DNA of 64,000 bases, taken from the NCBI GenBank assembly GCA_033875315.1, contig JANRJG010000009.1, positions 124,001 through 188,000 of the forward strand, given 5' to 3'. The position numbers and the translations under genes are program-made. Numbering within the stretch: position 1 is the stretch's first letter; every line of letters begins with the position of its first letter. The notes under the pieces were generated by a model. It saw only the letters and a list, made by a program, of their open reading frames with translations, was not told the DNA's origin and searched no databases. Shown here one piece after another: positions 28,239 through 36,899 of this stretch. Source of the DNA: Candidatus Methylacidiphilales bacterium (GTDB taxonomy: Bacteria > Verrucomicrobiota > Verrucomicrobiia > Methylacidiphilales > CAZTYG01).

Positions 28239-28428
28239 ATGCCATCAAACGTATGGACTGCAACCCAGTAAAACAGTTGTCAAGATTTAACTCAAGCAGA
28301 CCATCAATGGGACATGTCAGACCACAACATCCATGTGGGCAAGTCTTGCACATCCCGTCAAATTCAAACACCAAACTTTCAAAAACAATCCCCCAAGATT
28401 TCAGGCAAACAGCTTCAGGCATTCATGA

Positions 28429-29217
28429 TCATCGGGGTATTTGCATCCGATAATCCGGCGCCTTGCCGAGGTTTTCATATTTTTTCCATAGCTTCAGAAA
28501 TTCTCCGGAAAGTTGCAGCGGAGCAGGCGGGTCTTCATCGTAAACATACTCCATCGCGCCCAGCTCGCTTTCTTCTGCAATCGGAAACCCAGTCTTGACG
28601 GAAATCCACACTTTGGTCGGAACTTTGGGCTTTTGACGGAACTTGAGTGCGATCGCTTCCAGATCGGAATACTTCGTTCCCTCCGGCATCATCGTGGGAT
28701 CAGGTGCCCGCTCCGTCCACTCGTAAAGAAAGCAGTCCTCTTTTCCGCTCTTTTGCACCTTCACAAAGTGGGCGGCGTCGATCCAGGAAATCCCTTTGAA
28801 ATCAGAGGCGGCATAATTGGGCAATTCCGCATCCTTGAAAGTTTCACCCATGTAAATCGCATCACTCCCCGGCTTTTGGTAGAGCATCACCCCATTGATC
28901 ACCCATGTTTGGCTTTTGCTCTCATCATTCCAAATTGTGGTTTCATTTAACATTTTGTTGGATTTGACCACCCGGATGCTGACAGGAACCAGCTGGGACT
29001 TCTTTCCGTTGGGATCGTTCTTTTCATCAGTTTGGGCAGCCGACTGCGGGCTGCGTTGCTTCATCCGACATTTGATGGTCCAGGCGCTTGGATCAACTGC
29101 CCGCTTGACGAATGGCGGCACGGGTCGGATCTCAGGCAATACTTCGCCAGCCACCTGGCCTTGCAATTGGAACAGCAAGCAACCTAAAACTAGCGGAAAA
29201 ATGAATGAGTTACTCAT
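28429..29217 (-). CDS. secreted protein downstream of Verru_Chthon cassette, function unknown
   Basis: About 262 residues from the ATG at 29217, overlapping the stop of cassette gene A by 8 nt, so it is translated with it; the longer frame would use a TTG at 29229. A signal peptide (about 4-25) ends near 'QVAGEV'. The mature part is hydrophilic with 'TTIWNDESKSQTWVINGVMLYQKPG', 'SWIDAAHFVKVQKSGKEDCFLYEW' and 'KVWISVKTGFPIAEESELGAMEYVYDEDPP' regions, resembling outer-membrane or lipid-carrier-type beta folds that test 'conversion' of a salt. I cannot assign a family. It looks like a fifth member of the cassette here. Confidence 0.7.
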   Translation of the reverse strand: MSNSFIFPLVLGCLLFQLQGQVAGEVLPEIRPVPPFVKRAVDPSAWTIKCRMKQRSPQSAAQTDEKNDPNGKKSQLVPVSIRVVKSNKMLNETTIWNDESKSQTWVINGVMLYQKPGSDAIYMGETFKDAELPNYAASDFKGISWIDAAHFVKVQKSGKEDCFLYEWTERAPDPTMMPEGTKYSDLEAIALKFRQKPKVPTKVWISVKTGFPIAEESELGAMEYVYDEDPPAPLQLSGEFLKLWKKYENLGKAPDYRMQIPR

Positions 29218-32200
29218 AAACAGCCTCAATTTGTTGATCTATGATTTCCCCGGTAAACCGGTCAATCGCCACATGCAGCCAATAATGCTTTTCCCCTTCC
29301 ACCACAAACCCGGCCGCCAGATCCGTGGCCTTTGATTGATAACGTCCCGATTGAACAATGAGGTCAATAAACAAATTCCAAGTTCGGGTGGTCCCGGATT
29401 CGGCCAGCGCGCGCACCACACCCTCCCTTTCGGTCTTGATGTTTCCCTGAGTGCCAGAGGGAGAGATTTCATTCCAAAGCTTGGTCACCAATTCGGACCG
29501 GTTCAGAAGAGGCCCTTTTCCAGAAGCCGAGCTTTGGGTGAAATCCACCAGTTTGCCTGCCAGTGTCGCCGCTTGAGAAGCGCTGATTGACGAACTCTGG
29601 TCATCCTTGTAGGCGGCACCCGCGAGAATAGCCTCGACCACGGGCTTTTGGCGTGTGTTCAGATTGAATCTTCCAGCACTCAATTCCCCATCTTCGATGG
29701 AGAAACAATCCAAAAGTGCCGCATCCGCACTCCTGGGTGAGAAGAAATCGAGGCTCTTGAAGGGCTGGTCGCGGAATACATAACCCAACTCCCCCACGCT
29801 CCGGAATGGGCGGTTGAGAATGATGGGCTTGCTTGCATTATTGCCGGTGATCAAGGCCCGGCCGTTGGCGTTCGAAGCCAGAGCTGCATCCCCCCAGCGG
29901 ATGACTCCATCAGGATCACGGTAAGCCACCCGCGAATGCCCCCCGGGGTCACCACTTGCGCGGTTCTCCGCAAGAGTGGCATAATTGGAATTTAATGCGG
30001 CATTAATCGAATTTGTTCCAGAGGTATTGTTGTTGTAAATGAATAGGGACGAGCCGCTGACTCCAGTGGCATCGAAACTGTTTTCCCGGAGTTGATCTCC
30101 GACATAGCCCGTGGCTGCATAATTATCGACAAAGAGATTGCCCAAATTGGTATGGTAACCCCAACTTCCATCAGGTTGAGCGACGTTAAGCACGTTCATG
30201 CTGGTTCCAAATCGATCGGTGCGGGGATCTACGCGCAGGTAATAAAAATAAGTGCCATTGGCATTCACGTTCTCTTTTTGTTGGGCATATATGTTGCTAA
30301 AGGTGTGGAAGGGATAGGAACGATAAACCCCGTCTTTCTTATAATAAAATTGAAATGAAACACCTTGGGAGTACGGTTGCAAATTGGCATAACCCAGTGG
30401 CCCGCCACTGGCGTCGTAGATCGTTTTTCCCACGTTTATTCCGATACCCTGGGTGCCCGCCAGAGGCGGCGAAGTGGCATGATAATTCAATCCATTGTTG
30501 GTTGATGTATTCGTTGTATTGAGGAGGGTGGCCCCGGAAAATCCTCCTGGACTCAAATTGACTTCCAACTGTCCGCACGTGCTCAAATCCGTGCCCGTGC
30601 CGGGCTGCGAACCAATTTGCGGTCCAAACCAACGGTAGACCAAGATATTGGCGCTTCCTGAGCCAGTGATCTTGATCTTATCGGGTATCCATGAGGAATC
30701 CGCAGTTTGGTTGATGTTCTGGTAGGGATTCCATAATTCGAAATTATACCAGCCGTAAACTGTTCTGTTGGCCGTGTCATGGCTCAGTGTATAATAAACC
30801 CGCACGGGATAAGGCAGGTTTTCCGAACCACCAACCATGGTTTGGTTGTTGAAATTAATTCCAGTTGGAAAACTATCCGGGTCCGATTGGTCGATGATGT
30901 TGGCCCCGATTTGCATGATCTGAAAGTAAGTATTAAAAGAATAGGCCCGGTTGTAGCTGGCCGAACCCGGCTCATAATCCTGCCAATAATACCATGCCCG
31001 GCCGGAATCTCTGCCCAAAGATCCAATGTTGATGGCCGCCTGAAGGGTTTCAAAGAAATCGGGATCACGTGTCGAAGGGACATCCTTGAGATATTTGATA
31101 TTAGAAACTACAGAAGTCTCATCCGGCGAAGTGTAATTCCAAGAACCGCTGGCGGGCACCCAGACCAAACCATAGTACTTCTTGATATTGGTTGCGGTTC
31201 CATTTCCGTTGTAACGTGCGTCTGCCGGTCCCAGGCTGGCACTCGGCCCGTCTGATGTCAGCCAAACCAGTGTGCTGAGGGGAAATCGCTTGGTCATAAC
31301 CGGTTTGCCTCCGGTGCTTTTCCTCACCTTGTTGAAATCTGGATTGAAATTATTTTCATTATTGGTTGTGTTGTAGGTGTAAGGATTTCCCACATAGGAG
31401 GAGTAAGTGGTGATAAGGTTCCAGAAGTCCGAGGGAAGTGTAGAGTTGGAAAATTGGATTCTCGGACGTTCCACGCTGCCCAAAACGGGTGGCGCATAAG
31501 TGGGGGCGTTTTTTTCACGACTGAAAGTGCCCAGATATTGTAAAGCGGCAGCACTCAATACATCAGTGTTGGCTTTCTGGTAATTGATCAAATCCTGGCG
31601 ACTGGTGAAAATCTGATCATTGGGGTAGGGATTGAGGAACGTATTGGTTGGCGTGGCATAGAGCCAGACAGGATTCGCAGATGCCGACGGACTGCGCCAT
31701 TGAAGAAATTCGTTGATCTTGGACAGGGAAGCCGTAAAGCCGGGAATCCGCGAGAGGTCCGCCCCGGTCATTCGCCCCCTCCGTGAGTTATCACCGGGCG
31801 ACAACCGGTTGCCGGCCACATTGATGTCCAGCAATCCCCCCTCATCATGGATTGCGTAGGCATAGCGTCCGATGGCAAATAATGGATTTGTCGGAGCCGC
31901 ATCCGTCAGCTGGGCCAATGTGGGAGCGGTTCCATTCGCCGTATCCACCGGACCCTGCCGGGTGATGAGAACCCAGTCAGGACTCTCCCAATCGGGCGGC
32001 ACGGACGAATCCCCCAGCAAGTAAGATTTATTCCAGCGATTGGCCGCAATTGAACGGCCGTTGTTGGAAGGAGCAGAGGCGCTGCATCCGGACAAAGCCC
32101 TTACGGGGCTGCTGATCGTGGAGTTGTATCCCGTTCCAGACCATAAAGGAACACCCGCTTTGCTGATTTTGACCAAATTGACATGGGAACTGGCTCCTAC

Positions 32201-32512
32201 TTTGGAGGGCATCAGATGCCGGTTGGATTTTGGCAGGTACATGTTGACGTTGCTTTGAGTGTCGACTTCCGAACCGGCTACGATCTCTTTTTTCAGGTCG
32301 CTCACAAGAGTCTGCAATGAAGTCTGGGCCAGCCATTCGGCCCTGGCTTGGCCGGCGCTGGAAAAGGCGATCCGGCGGCCGAGTGTGGCCTTGGATAGAA
32401 AGGCCAAAACCAGAATGCTCATCAACACCAACGCAGCCAGCGTCAGGATCAAGGCCGCCCCTCTCTGTCGAACACTATCCCAGGGGCGGAAAATGGATGG
32501 AATGATTTTCAT
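29210..32512 (-). CDS. Verru_Chthon cassette protein A
   Basis: A 1100-residue protein. The N-terminus has a short basic stretch, then 'RGAALILTLAALVLMSILVLAFLSKA' (about 17-42), a pseudopilin-like helix, and 'AQARAEWLAQTSLQTLVSDLKKEI' region typical of PilX/GspK-like minor pseudopilins. The long remainder is beta-rich and rich in Asn/Ser/Tyr/Gly and looks extracellular. Size, N-terminus and position after three short prepilin-like genes match the 'Verru_Chthon cassette protein A' family defined in verrucomicrobial genomes. It might be a tip or adhesive subunit of a pseudopilus assembled through a type II secretion/pilus apparatus such as the one at 105-9298; that link is inference. Confidence 0.87.
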   Translation of the reverse strand: MKIIPSIFRPWDSVRQRGAALILTLAALVLMSILVLAFLSKATLGRRIAFSSAGQARAEWLAQTSLQTLVSDLKKEIVAGSEVDTQSNVNMYLPKSNRHLMPSKVGASSHVNLVKISKAGVPLWSGTGYNSTISSPVRALSGCSASAPSNNGRSIAANRWNKSYLLGDSSVPPDWESPDWVLITRQGPVDTANGTAPTLAQLTDAAPTNPLFAIGRYAYAIHDEGGLLDINVAGNRLSPGDNSRRGRMTGADLSRIPGFTASLSKINEFLQWRSPSASANPVWLYATPTNTFLNPYPNDQIFTSRQDLINYQKANTDVLSAAALQYLGTFSREKNAPTYAPPVLGSVERPRIQFSNSTLPSDFWNLITTYSSYVGNPYTYNTTNNENNFNPDFNKVRKSTGGKPVMTKRFPLSTLVWLTSDGPSASLGPADARYNGNGTATNIKKYYGLVWVPASGSWNYTSPDETSVVSNIKYLKDVPSTRDPDFFETLQAAINIGSLGRDSGRAWYYWQDYEPGSASYNRAYSFNTYFQIMQIGANIIDQSDPDSFPTGINFNNQTMVGGSENLPYPVRVYYTLSHDTANRTVYGWYNFELWNPYQNINQTADSSWIPDKIKITGSGSANILVYRWFGPQIGSQPGTGTDLSTCGQLEVNLSPGGFSGATLLNTTNTSTNNGLNYHATSPPLAGTQGIGINVGKTIYDASGGPLGYANLQPYSQGVSFQFYYKKDGVYRSYPFHTFSNIYAQQKENVNANGTYFYYLRVDPRTDRFGTSMNVLNVAQPDGSWGYHTNLGNLFVDNYAATGYVGDQLRENSFDATGVSGSSLFIYNNNTSGTNSINAALNSNYATLAENRASGDPGGHSRVAYRDPDGVIRWGDAALASNANGRALITGNNASKPIILNRPFRSVGELGYVFRDQPFKSLDFFSPRSADAALLDCFSIEDGELSAGRFNLNTRQKPVVEAILAGAAYKDDQSSSISASQAATLAGKLVDFTQSSASGKGPLLNRSELVTKLWNEISPSGTQGNIKTEREGVVRALAESGTTRTWNLFIDLIVQSGRYQSKATDLAAGFVVEGEKHYWLHVAIDRFTGEIIDQQIEAVYE

Positions 32513-32513
32513 G

Positions 32514-33380
32514 TTAGTATAGGGAAAATCTCCGTTCCATCACCCGGATGCGTCCCACTGCTTTGATCGGGATGGATGTGGCAGAATTCAGGGCCGCGAC
32601 GTCATTGATCTTGGCAGCCCAAACAGACAAAGTTGAAGTATTGTCCGCCGCATCTGGAAATTGTTTTTCCAGATCGGCCAGTTGCACCGACGGGTTATTG
32701 AGCAGTTTGCGTGATTCACCATCGAGCGCGGCCATGGTGATGCAAAGGGTGCCCACTTTTTCTTTCCAATCCCTCCCAGTGGCGGGAAAAGAGGTGAGGA
32801 TCGTTCCCGGCGTCGTGTCCTTGGCCGAAAGATAGGAAATTTCCATACGGAAGATGGCCGCCGACAGCAGATCGAAACTGGCATCCATCGGTTGCACGGG
32901 CGCTGCCAACAGGGCGGTCGGCTCGATGAACACAAGCCCGGTTCCTCCAGCCGACGACCAAGTTGTTCCCTGCGAACAGCGCAACAGACGGTAGGGGTTG
33001 CTGCTGGTCGGATCCCCCACCCGGTAGAAAAGCTGCGAGATCCCCCTCGGACCCGAGGAAACCGCAAGGGTGGAAGGGACCGAACTGTAAAAAGAAAAGG
33101 AGTCATTCTGCTTTCCGGATACTTTTTGAAAATAGAGCGAAACATCCTCACGTCTCAGACGCGCACTCAAATCCATCCCGATCCGGTCGAGTGCCTGCCG
33201 CATTTCCGCATGGGCGTCCAAGTCCTTGTTGCTCTGGGCCAGGGCACTCGAGGTGGCTTGGAGGGCCTGGGCAATGATGACCCCTAAGATGGCGAAAACG
33301 GCCATGGCCGCCATCAACTCAATCATCGTAAACGCACGCTCCAGTGTGCGAGGGATTTTGGAAGGGCCCCGGTGTTTCAT
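32514..33380 (-). CDS. Verru_Chthon cassette protein C (prepilin-like)
   Basis: About 288 residues from the ATG at 33380; the frame extends to a TTG two codons earlier. The prepilin signal 'ERA-FTMIELMAAMAVFAILG' has Ala instead of Gly at the peptidase site, with the key Glu at +5 present. A helix (about 18-40) and a mainly beta C-terminal part follow, like PilW/GspJ pseudopilins. It begins 2 nt after gene B's stop and ends 1 nt before gene A's start, so the genes are tightly coupled. Confidence 0.85.
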   Translation of the reverse strand: MKHRGPSKIPRTLERAFTMIELMAAMAVFAILGVIIAQALQATSSALAQSNKDLDAHAEMRQALDRIGMDLSARLRREDVSLYFQKVSGKQNDSFSFYSSVPSTLAVSSGPRGISQLFYRVGDPTSSNPYRLLRCSQGTTWSSAGGTGLVFIEPTALLAAPVQPMDASFDLLSAAIFRMEISYLSAKDTTPGTILTSFPATGRDWKEKVGTLCITMAALDGESRKLLNNPSVQLADLEKQFPDAADNTSTLSVWAAKINDVAALNSATSIPIKAVGRIRVMERRFSLY

Positions 33381-33382
33381 TT

Positions 33383-33910
33383 TCAATTCCGGGGAATGGC
33401 CACCACGGTCTCAACCGACCTCAAGGGGGCTGTCGCTGCCACTTTGAAAGGAGAAGAGATCCGGATGTGATAAAAGACCGGATCACCCGCCCCGACTGCC
33501 CAGGCCTGACGGGTGACTTCCACCTTGTATCTCCCGAGAGGGTTCGTCGGCGGGGTGAGCGTTTCCAAATTTTCCCCTAGAAGCAAAGTGGCACTCGCGG
33601 CGGTTTGCGCACCCGCGGTCACGGACGCACTGTCATTCACCGCTGGCATTTGATAGAGTACGGTCTTGGCCGTCTGCGGGGACAACCTCAAGTCGGCGAT
33701 CAGGGCGTTGACTAGGTTGACGGCAATGCTTTCCTCCCTGGATTCTTTGTTCGATTGCAGTCCGACGGGCAACAAACCGACCAAAAGGACCAAGGCAAAA
33801 GCAGTAATACCCAGAGCCAGCGTGACCTCAATGAGAGAAAACCCGGGTGAAGAACCCGAGCCGTCCCGAATCCACGCCATCAAACAACGATTGTCGATTC
33901 GCTGAACCAT
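33383..33910 (-). CDS. Verru_Chthon cassette protein B (prepilin-like)
   Basis: A 175-residue pseudopilin-like protein with prepilin peptidase motif 'SPG-FSLIEVTLALGITAFALVLLV' (about 22-45), then a helix with 'ESIAVNLVNALIADLRLSP' and a short beta domain; it resembles PilV/GspI. The leader before the cleavage site is unusually long (23 residues), so Met11 (33880) may be the real start. It lies between genes D and C of the cassette, 18 nt downstream of D. Confidence 0.84.
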   Translation of the reverse strand: MVQRIDNRCLMAWIRDGSGSSPGFSLIEVTLALGITAFALVLLVGLLPVGLQSNKESREESIAVNLVNALIADLRLSPQTAKTVLYQMPAVNDSASVTAGAQTAASATLLLGENLETLTPPTNPLGRYKVEVTRQAWAVGAGDPVFYHIRISSPFKVAATAPLRSVETVVAIPRN

Positions 33911-33928
33911 GGTCTTGAACCTGGGCGA

Positions 33929-34552
33929 TCAGCGGAAGACTTGGACATTTCCGGTCAAGCCACTGATCTGAATCACAGCCACATTGGTGTTCGAACTGTT
34001 GGAGTAAGCGGGGGCCAGCCCGATCTGAATCCAACGGGAGAGTCCGTCGACCAAAGCTGAGGCGCTTCCATCAGGGGCGAACTTGATCACATAGGGGTAA
34101 TTCATCAGGCTGCCCGCAACTTGACGCTGGAGTGTGGGGATTCGACCCGTACCGCTGGTGGCGGCATCCAGCACGTCACCACCTGAGGCCGCCCCTGTGA
34201 CAGAAACGGAATTTTTGATGCTGACCCTGTTCAGAACTACCGGTTTTCCCAATGGCAATAGATTGGCCGCAGAGGTGTCGTCCTCGGCGGACTTGGAGAG
34301 CATCGAAGTCAACTGTATCCCACCCCCGGTTCCGGCAGTGTTCAGACCGACATAGACATAGGTATTGTTGGCCATGGCCAACGACCGGGCATCATCGAGT
34401 TGGGCGGTCAGGTTGCTGATCGACTGGCTAAAACCGCTGCTCTTGGAGAGAGAACTCAGGGCAGGAACGGCCAGACTGACCAGCAGCGCCATGATCGATA
34501 CCACGATTAAAAGCTCGATCAGAGTGAATCCTTGGGACTTTCGCCAATTCAT
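33929..34552 (-). CDS. Verru_Chthon cassette protein D (prepilin-like)
   Basis: About 207 residues if translated from the ATG at 34552, which gives the short leader MNWRKSQG before FTLIELLIVVSIMALLVSLAV, a classical GspH/FimT-type prepilin start. Longer starts at 34573 (ATG) or 34615 (TTG) are possible but would place the start inside or beside an operator-like palindrome. The C-terminal part ends 'ISGLTGNVQVFR', as in GspH-like pseudopilins. It is the first gene of the D-B-C-A cassette. Confidence 0.84.
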   Translation of the reverse strand: MNWRKSQGFTLIELLIVVSIMALLVSLAVPALSSLSKSSGFSQSISNLTAQLDDARSLAMANNTYVYVGLNTAGTGGGIQLTSMLSKSAEDDTSAANLLPLGKPVVLNRVSIKNSVSVTGAASGGDVLDAATSGTGRIPTLQRQVAGSLMNYPYVIKFAPDGSASALVDGLSRWIQIGLAPAYSNSSNTNVAVIQISGLTGNVQVFR

Positions 34553-34596
34553 AAATTGCCTACACCTCTTCATGAAATTTGTTTTTGAACCACTTC

Positions 34597-34614
34597 TGAC
34601 TACCTGTGTAGTCA
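34597..34614. promoter_or_regulatory. perfect palindromic operator candidate of the cassette
   Basis: TGACTAC-CTGT-GTAGTCA is an exact 7-bp inverted repeat with a 4-nt spacer, 45 nt before the preferred start of cassette gene D and about 10 nt downstream of its predicted transcription start. That is a position where a repressor would block the cassette. Confidence 0.5.
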
Positions 34615-34629
34615 AGCATCACTAATATC

Positions 34630-34657
34630 ACAATACAAAGTATTCACAAAAAGTCAA
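34630..34657 (-). promoter_or_regulatory. sigma-70-like promoter of the Verru_Chthon cassette
   Basis: On the minus strand TTGACT (34652-34657) and TATTGT (34630-34635) are 16 nt apart. The predicted start near 34623 leaves a leader of about 70 nt containing the 34597-34614 palindrome. Confidence 0.45.
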
Positions 34658-34728
34658 GCCTCATAGGGCTAATATTGCAATGATTCTTTCAATAATCGCC
34701 CTCTTGGTCGGTGTTTTAACAAAAGCAG

Positions 34729-34756
34729 TGACTTTTGCTGTTACTACTGATACATA
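34729..34756 (+). promoter_or_regulatory. promoter-like sequence with inverted TGTATCAGT motif before GH13 gene
   Basis: ACTGATACA at 34746-34754 is the reverse complement of the nonamer found twice before the sugar-transport operon. It overlaps a -10-like TACATA, 17 nt after a -35-like GTGACT. The ATG follows at 34763, so the leader would be very short. Confidence 0.4.
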
Positions 34757-34762
34757 TTAACC

Positions 34763-36790
34763 ATGTCGCCCGAAGGTTTGACTGACCTACCGAAGGTATT
34801 CTCGCCCGGAAACCTTCATTTGCATCTCGGAGGACACGAAAGCCCTTGGCATCACCTCCGCGATGCTCAAGGTCCCATTTTTGACCATCCCACTCTCCCT
34901 TCTTTCATCTTGCACTTGGGGAATAGGGAGTTGGGGGCCTTTGTGCGGGTGGGAAACCAGGAAACGGACCTGCCATATGGCAAGGGTTGGAAGATTGACT
35001 ATGTGGATCCTTCCCTCCCCGGCTTAAAATTGATTGAAAGAATCGGGCCCGGTCCCCGACCCCATACGATTCACCGCCAGTTTGATTGTCAGACGCTGGA
35101 TGATTTCCAACCCCTGCACGGACCGAACTTGCTGCAGTGGAGATTGATCCTTTCTGGACTGGGAATCGGCCAATGGGCTGCCTCGAAGGTTTCAGTTCCC
35201 ATGGCCCGCATGTTGCCCAGCCACCCCATTTCCCGGGTCATCCAACGCCCACGCACCTTCCCCCCTGACACTCTGGATGGGGAGTTTGAGGACTTGGGGG
35301 TGGCTCCGGACTGCGGCTTGGGAGCCGTACTGATGTCCTTGGAGGATTCTACCCATCATTTCGCCCTGATTCCCTTGGCTGACGAAAGCCCTCTGCGGAC
35401 GTTCATCTTTGGACACCAAAACTTGCTGGCCGTGGAGCATGTTTTTCAAAAAGAAATCCGTCTTGCTCCAGGACAAATCCACCGGATGGGCACTCAAATC
35501 CTTCTTTCGTTCTCGGGGGAACGACAGGATTTCTTGCGGGAGGTTTCCCGGATTTATACCCACTCCTACCCCCCTCCCCAATCCTCTTCCCGTCCGGCAT
35601 GGGCCGGCACGGCCACAGTGCTCGAGGCCGACTTCGTCCATTACGGAGGCATTGCCGGCCTGACGGAAAAACTACCGGCCTTGAAAGACCAGGGATTTGA
35701 CACCGTCTACCTCATGCCCTGGCACACCGGCCCCTACAGTGGTTATGGCACTCTGGATTACTGGGAGATCGACCCTGCCAAAGGAACCTTCGAGGATTTG
35801 CAAAAACTGACCCGTCGGGCCCATGACTTGGGACTTAAGGTGTTGTTCGATTTGCTGGTGAACATGGTGACTGAAAAAAGCCGTTATCTTTCGGAAAATC
35901 CGGATTGGTTTTACCGTGATGAAGAAGGAACCCCCCAACGACACACCGTCTGGCCGGGCTTCGCCCTCGATCCCGCTTCCATCGGATTCCGCCGTTTCCT
36001 TCGTGATTATTGCCTGCGCTGCGTCACAGAACTGGGCGCGGACGGATTCCGCGTCGATGCCGTGAGCTACCGGGGCGGCAATTGGAACCCCCTTACCGGA
36101 CTCCAGCCCCACCAACATGCCCACGCTATTTTTACCCTCCTCGCCGAAATCCGAACCGCCATCCAATCTGTCAAACCAGAAGCTATCCTCATGGCGGAAT
36201 GCTTCGGCCCCATCCAAGTTCCGGTCAGTGATCTGGTATGTTACCAATGGGTCGGATGGCTTGACTGGGTCTTGCAAAACCTCATCGAACAAAAACTAAC
36301 CGGACAACAATTGGGCCTGTTGCTCCAGGACCACTTCGGCTGCATGCCACGCGGAACCTGGCTGACCACTTACACCCATACCCACGACACCGTGGCTTTC
36401 CAGGGTCGGGAATGGGAGGGCGAACCGGTGAACCTATTATTTGCCCTCCTTCACCTCGCCAGCGCTGGCATCATGACCTTCGGCGGGGGATGGAACATGC
36501 GCGAACGTCCTGGGAGCGGTGAAATCGCTTGGCAAAGGAAGTTGGCCCGTCTGAAACACGAAACGGGAACCGTGGCCTCCCACGAGATCTGGTTTCAGAA
36601 ACATCACCACCCGAACTTGCTCATCTTTGAACGCCCCTCCCAACTTGGCAAACTGCGCATCTGCGCCAATTTCAGCGCGGCGGACCAGCCTTGGATTCCG
36701 CAAGGCTCCCTCCTCTTCACCTCACGCGAAGCGACGCCCCAAACCGACAGGCTCCATCCCTGGGAATTTCGGGTGGAAAACCTATCCTGA
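34763..36790 (+). CDS. GH13 alpha-amylase-family glycosidase
   Basis: A 675-residue protein. The first 280 residues form an unassigned beta-rich N-terminal region; residues about 285-600 form the GH13 barrel. Conserved regions: I 'FDLLVNMVTE' (normally ends Asn-His; here Asn-Met), II 'GFRVDAVS' (nucleophile Asp about 431), III 'MAECFG' (acid/base Glu about 478), IV 'THTHDTV' (Asp about 541). All three catalytic acids are present. No signal peptide, so likely cytoplasmic, acting on imported alpha-glucans or their oligosaccharides. It is divergent from the Verru_Chthon cassette. Subfamily and exact substrate cannot be set. Confidence 0.87.
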   Translation: MSPEGLTDLPKVFSPGNLHLHLGGHESPWHHLRDAQGPIFDHPTLPSFILHLGNRELGAFVRVGNQETDLPYGKGWKIDYVDPSLPGLKLIERIGPGPRPHTIHRQFDCQTLDDFQPLHGPNLLQWRLILSGLGIGQWAASKVSVPMARMLPSHPISRVIQRPRTFPPDTLDGEFEDLGVAPDCGLGAVLMSLEDSTHHFALIPLADESPLRTFIFGHQNLLAVEHVFQKEIRLAPGQIHRMGTQILLSFSGERQDFLREVSRIYTHSYPPPQSSSRPAWAGTATVLEADFVHYGGIAGLTEKLPALKDQGFDTVYLMPWHTGPYSGYGTLDYWEIDPAKGTFEDLQKLTRRAHDLGLKVLFDLLVNMVTEKSRYLSENPDWFYRDEEGTPQRHTVWPGFALDPASIGFRRFLRDYCLRCVTELGADGFRVDAVSYRGGNWNPLTGLQPHQHAHAIFTLLAEIRTAIQSVKPEAILMAECFGPIQVPVSDLVCYQWVGWLDWVLQNLIEQKLTGQQLGLLLQDHFGCMPRGTWLTTYTHTHDTVAFQGREWEGEPVNLLFALLHLASAGIMTFGGGWNMRERPGSGEIAWQRKLARLKHETGTVASHEIWFQKHHHPNLLIFERPSQLGKLRICANFSAADQPWIPQGSLLFTSREATPQTDRLHPWEFRVENLS

Positions 36791-36899
36791 ATATGTTCTC
36801 CCCTCCCCAACAAACATGACTTCTGCCACGCCTATATCCGCCTGACCGACCTTTGATGCGCTCTTTCTTCCCCACCCATCCCTAATAACAAATTGATTC

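Noticed and set aside
28239-28428. promoter for the GntR/LacI regulator (TTGACA near 28278)
   Set aside because: A good -35 hexamer is present, but no -10 lies at 16-18 nt spacing, so it was not listed.
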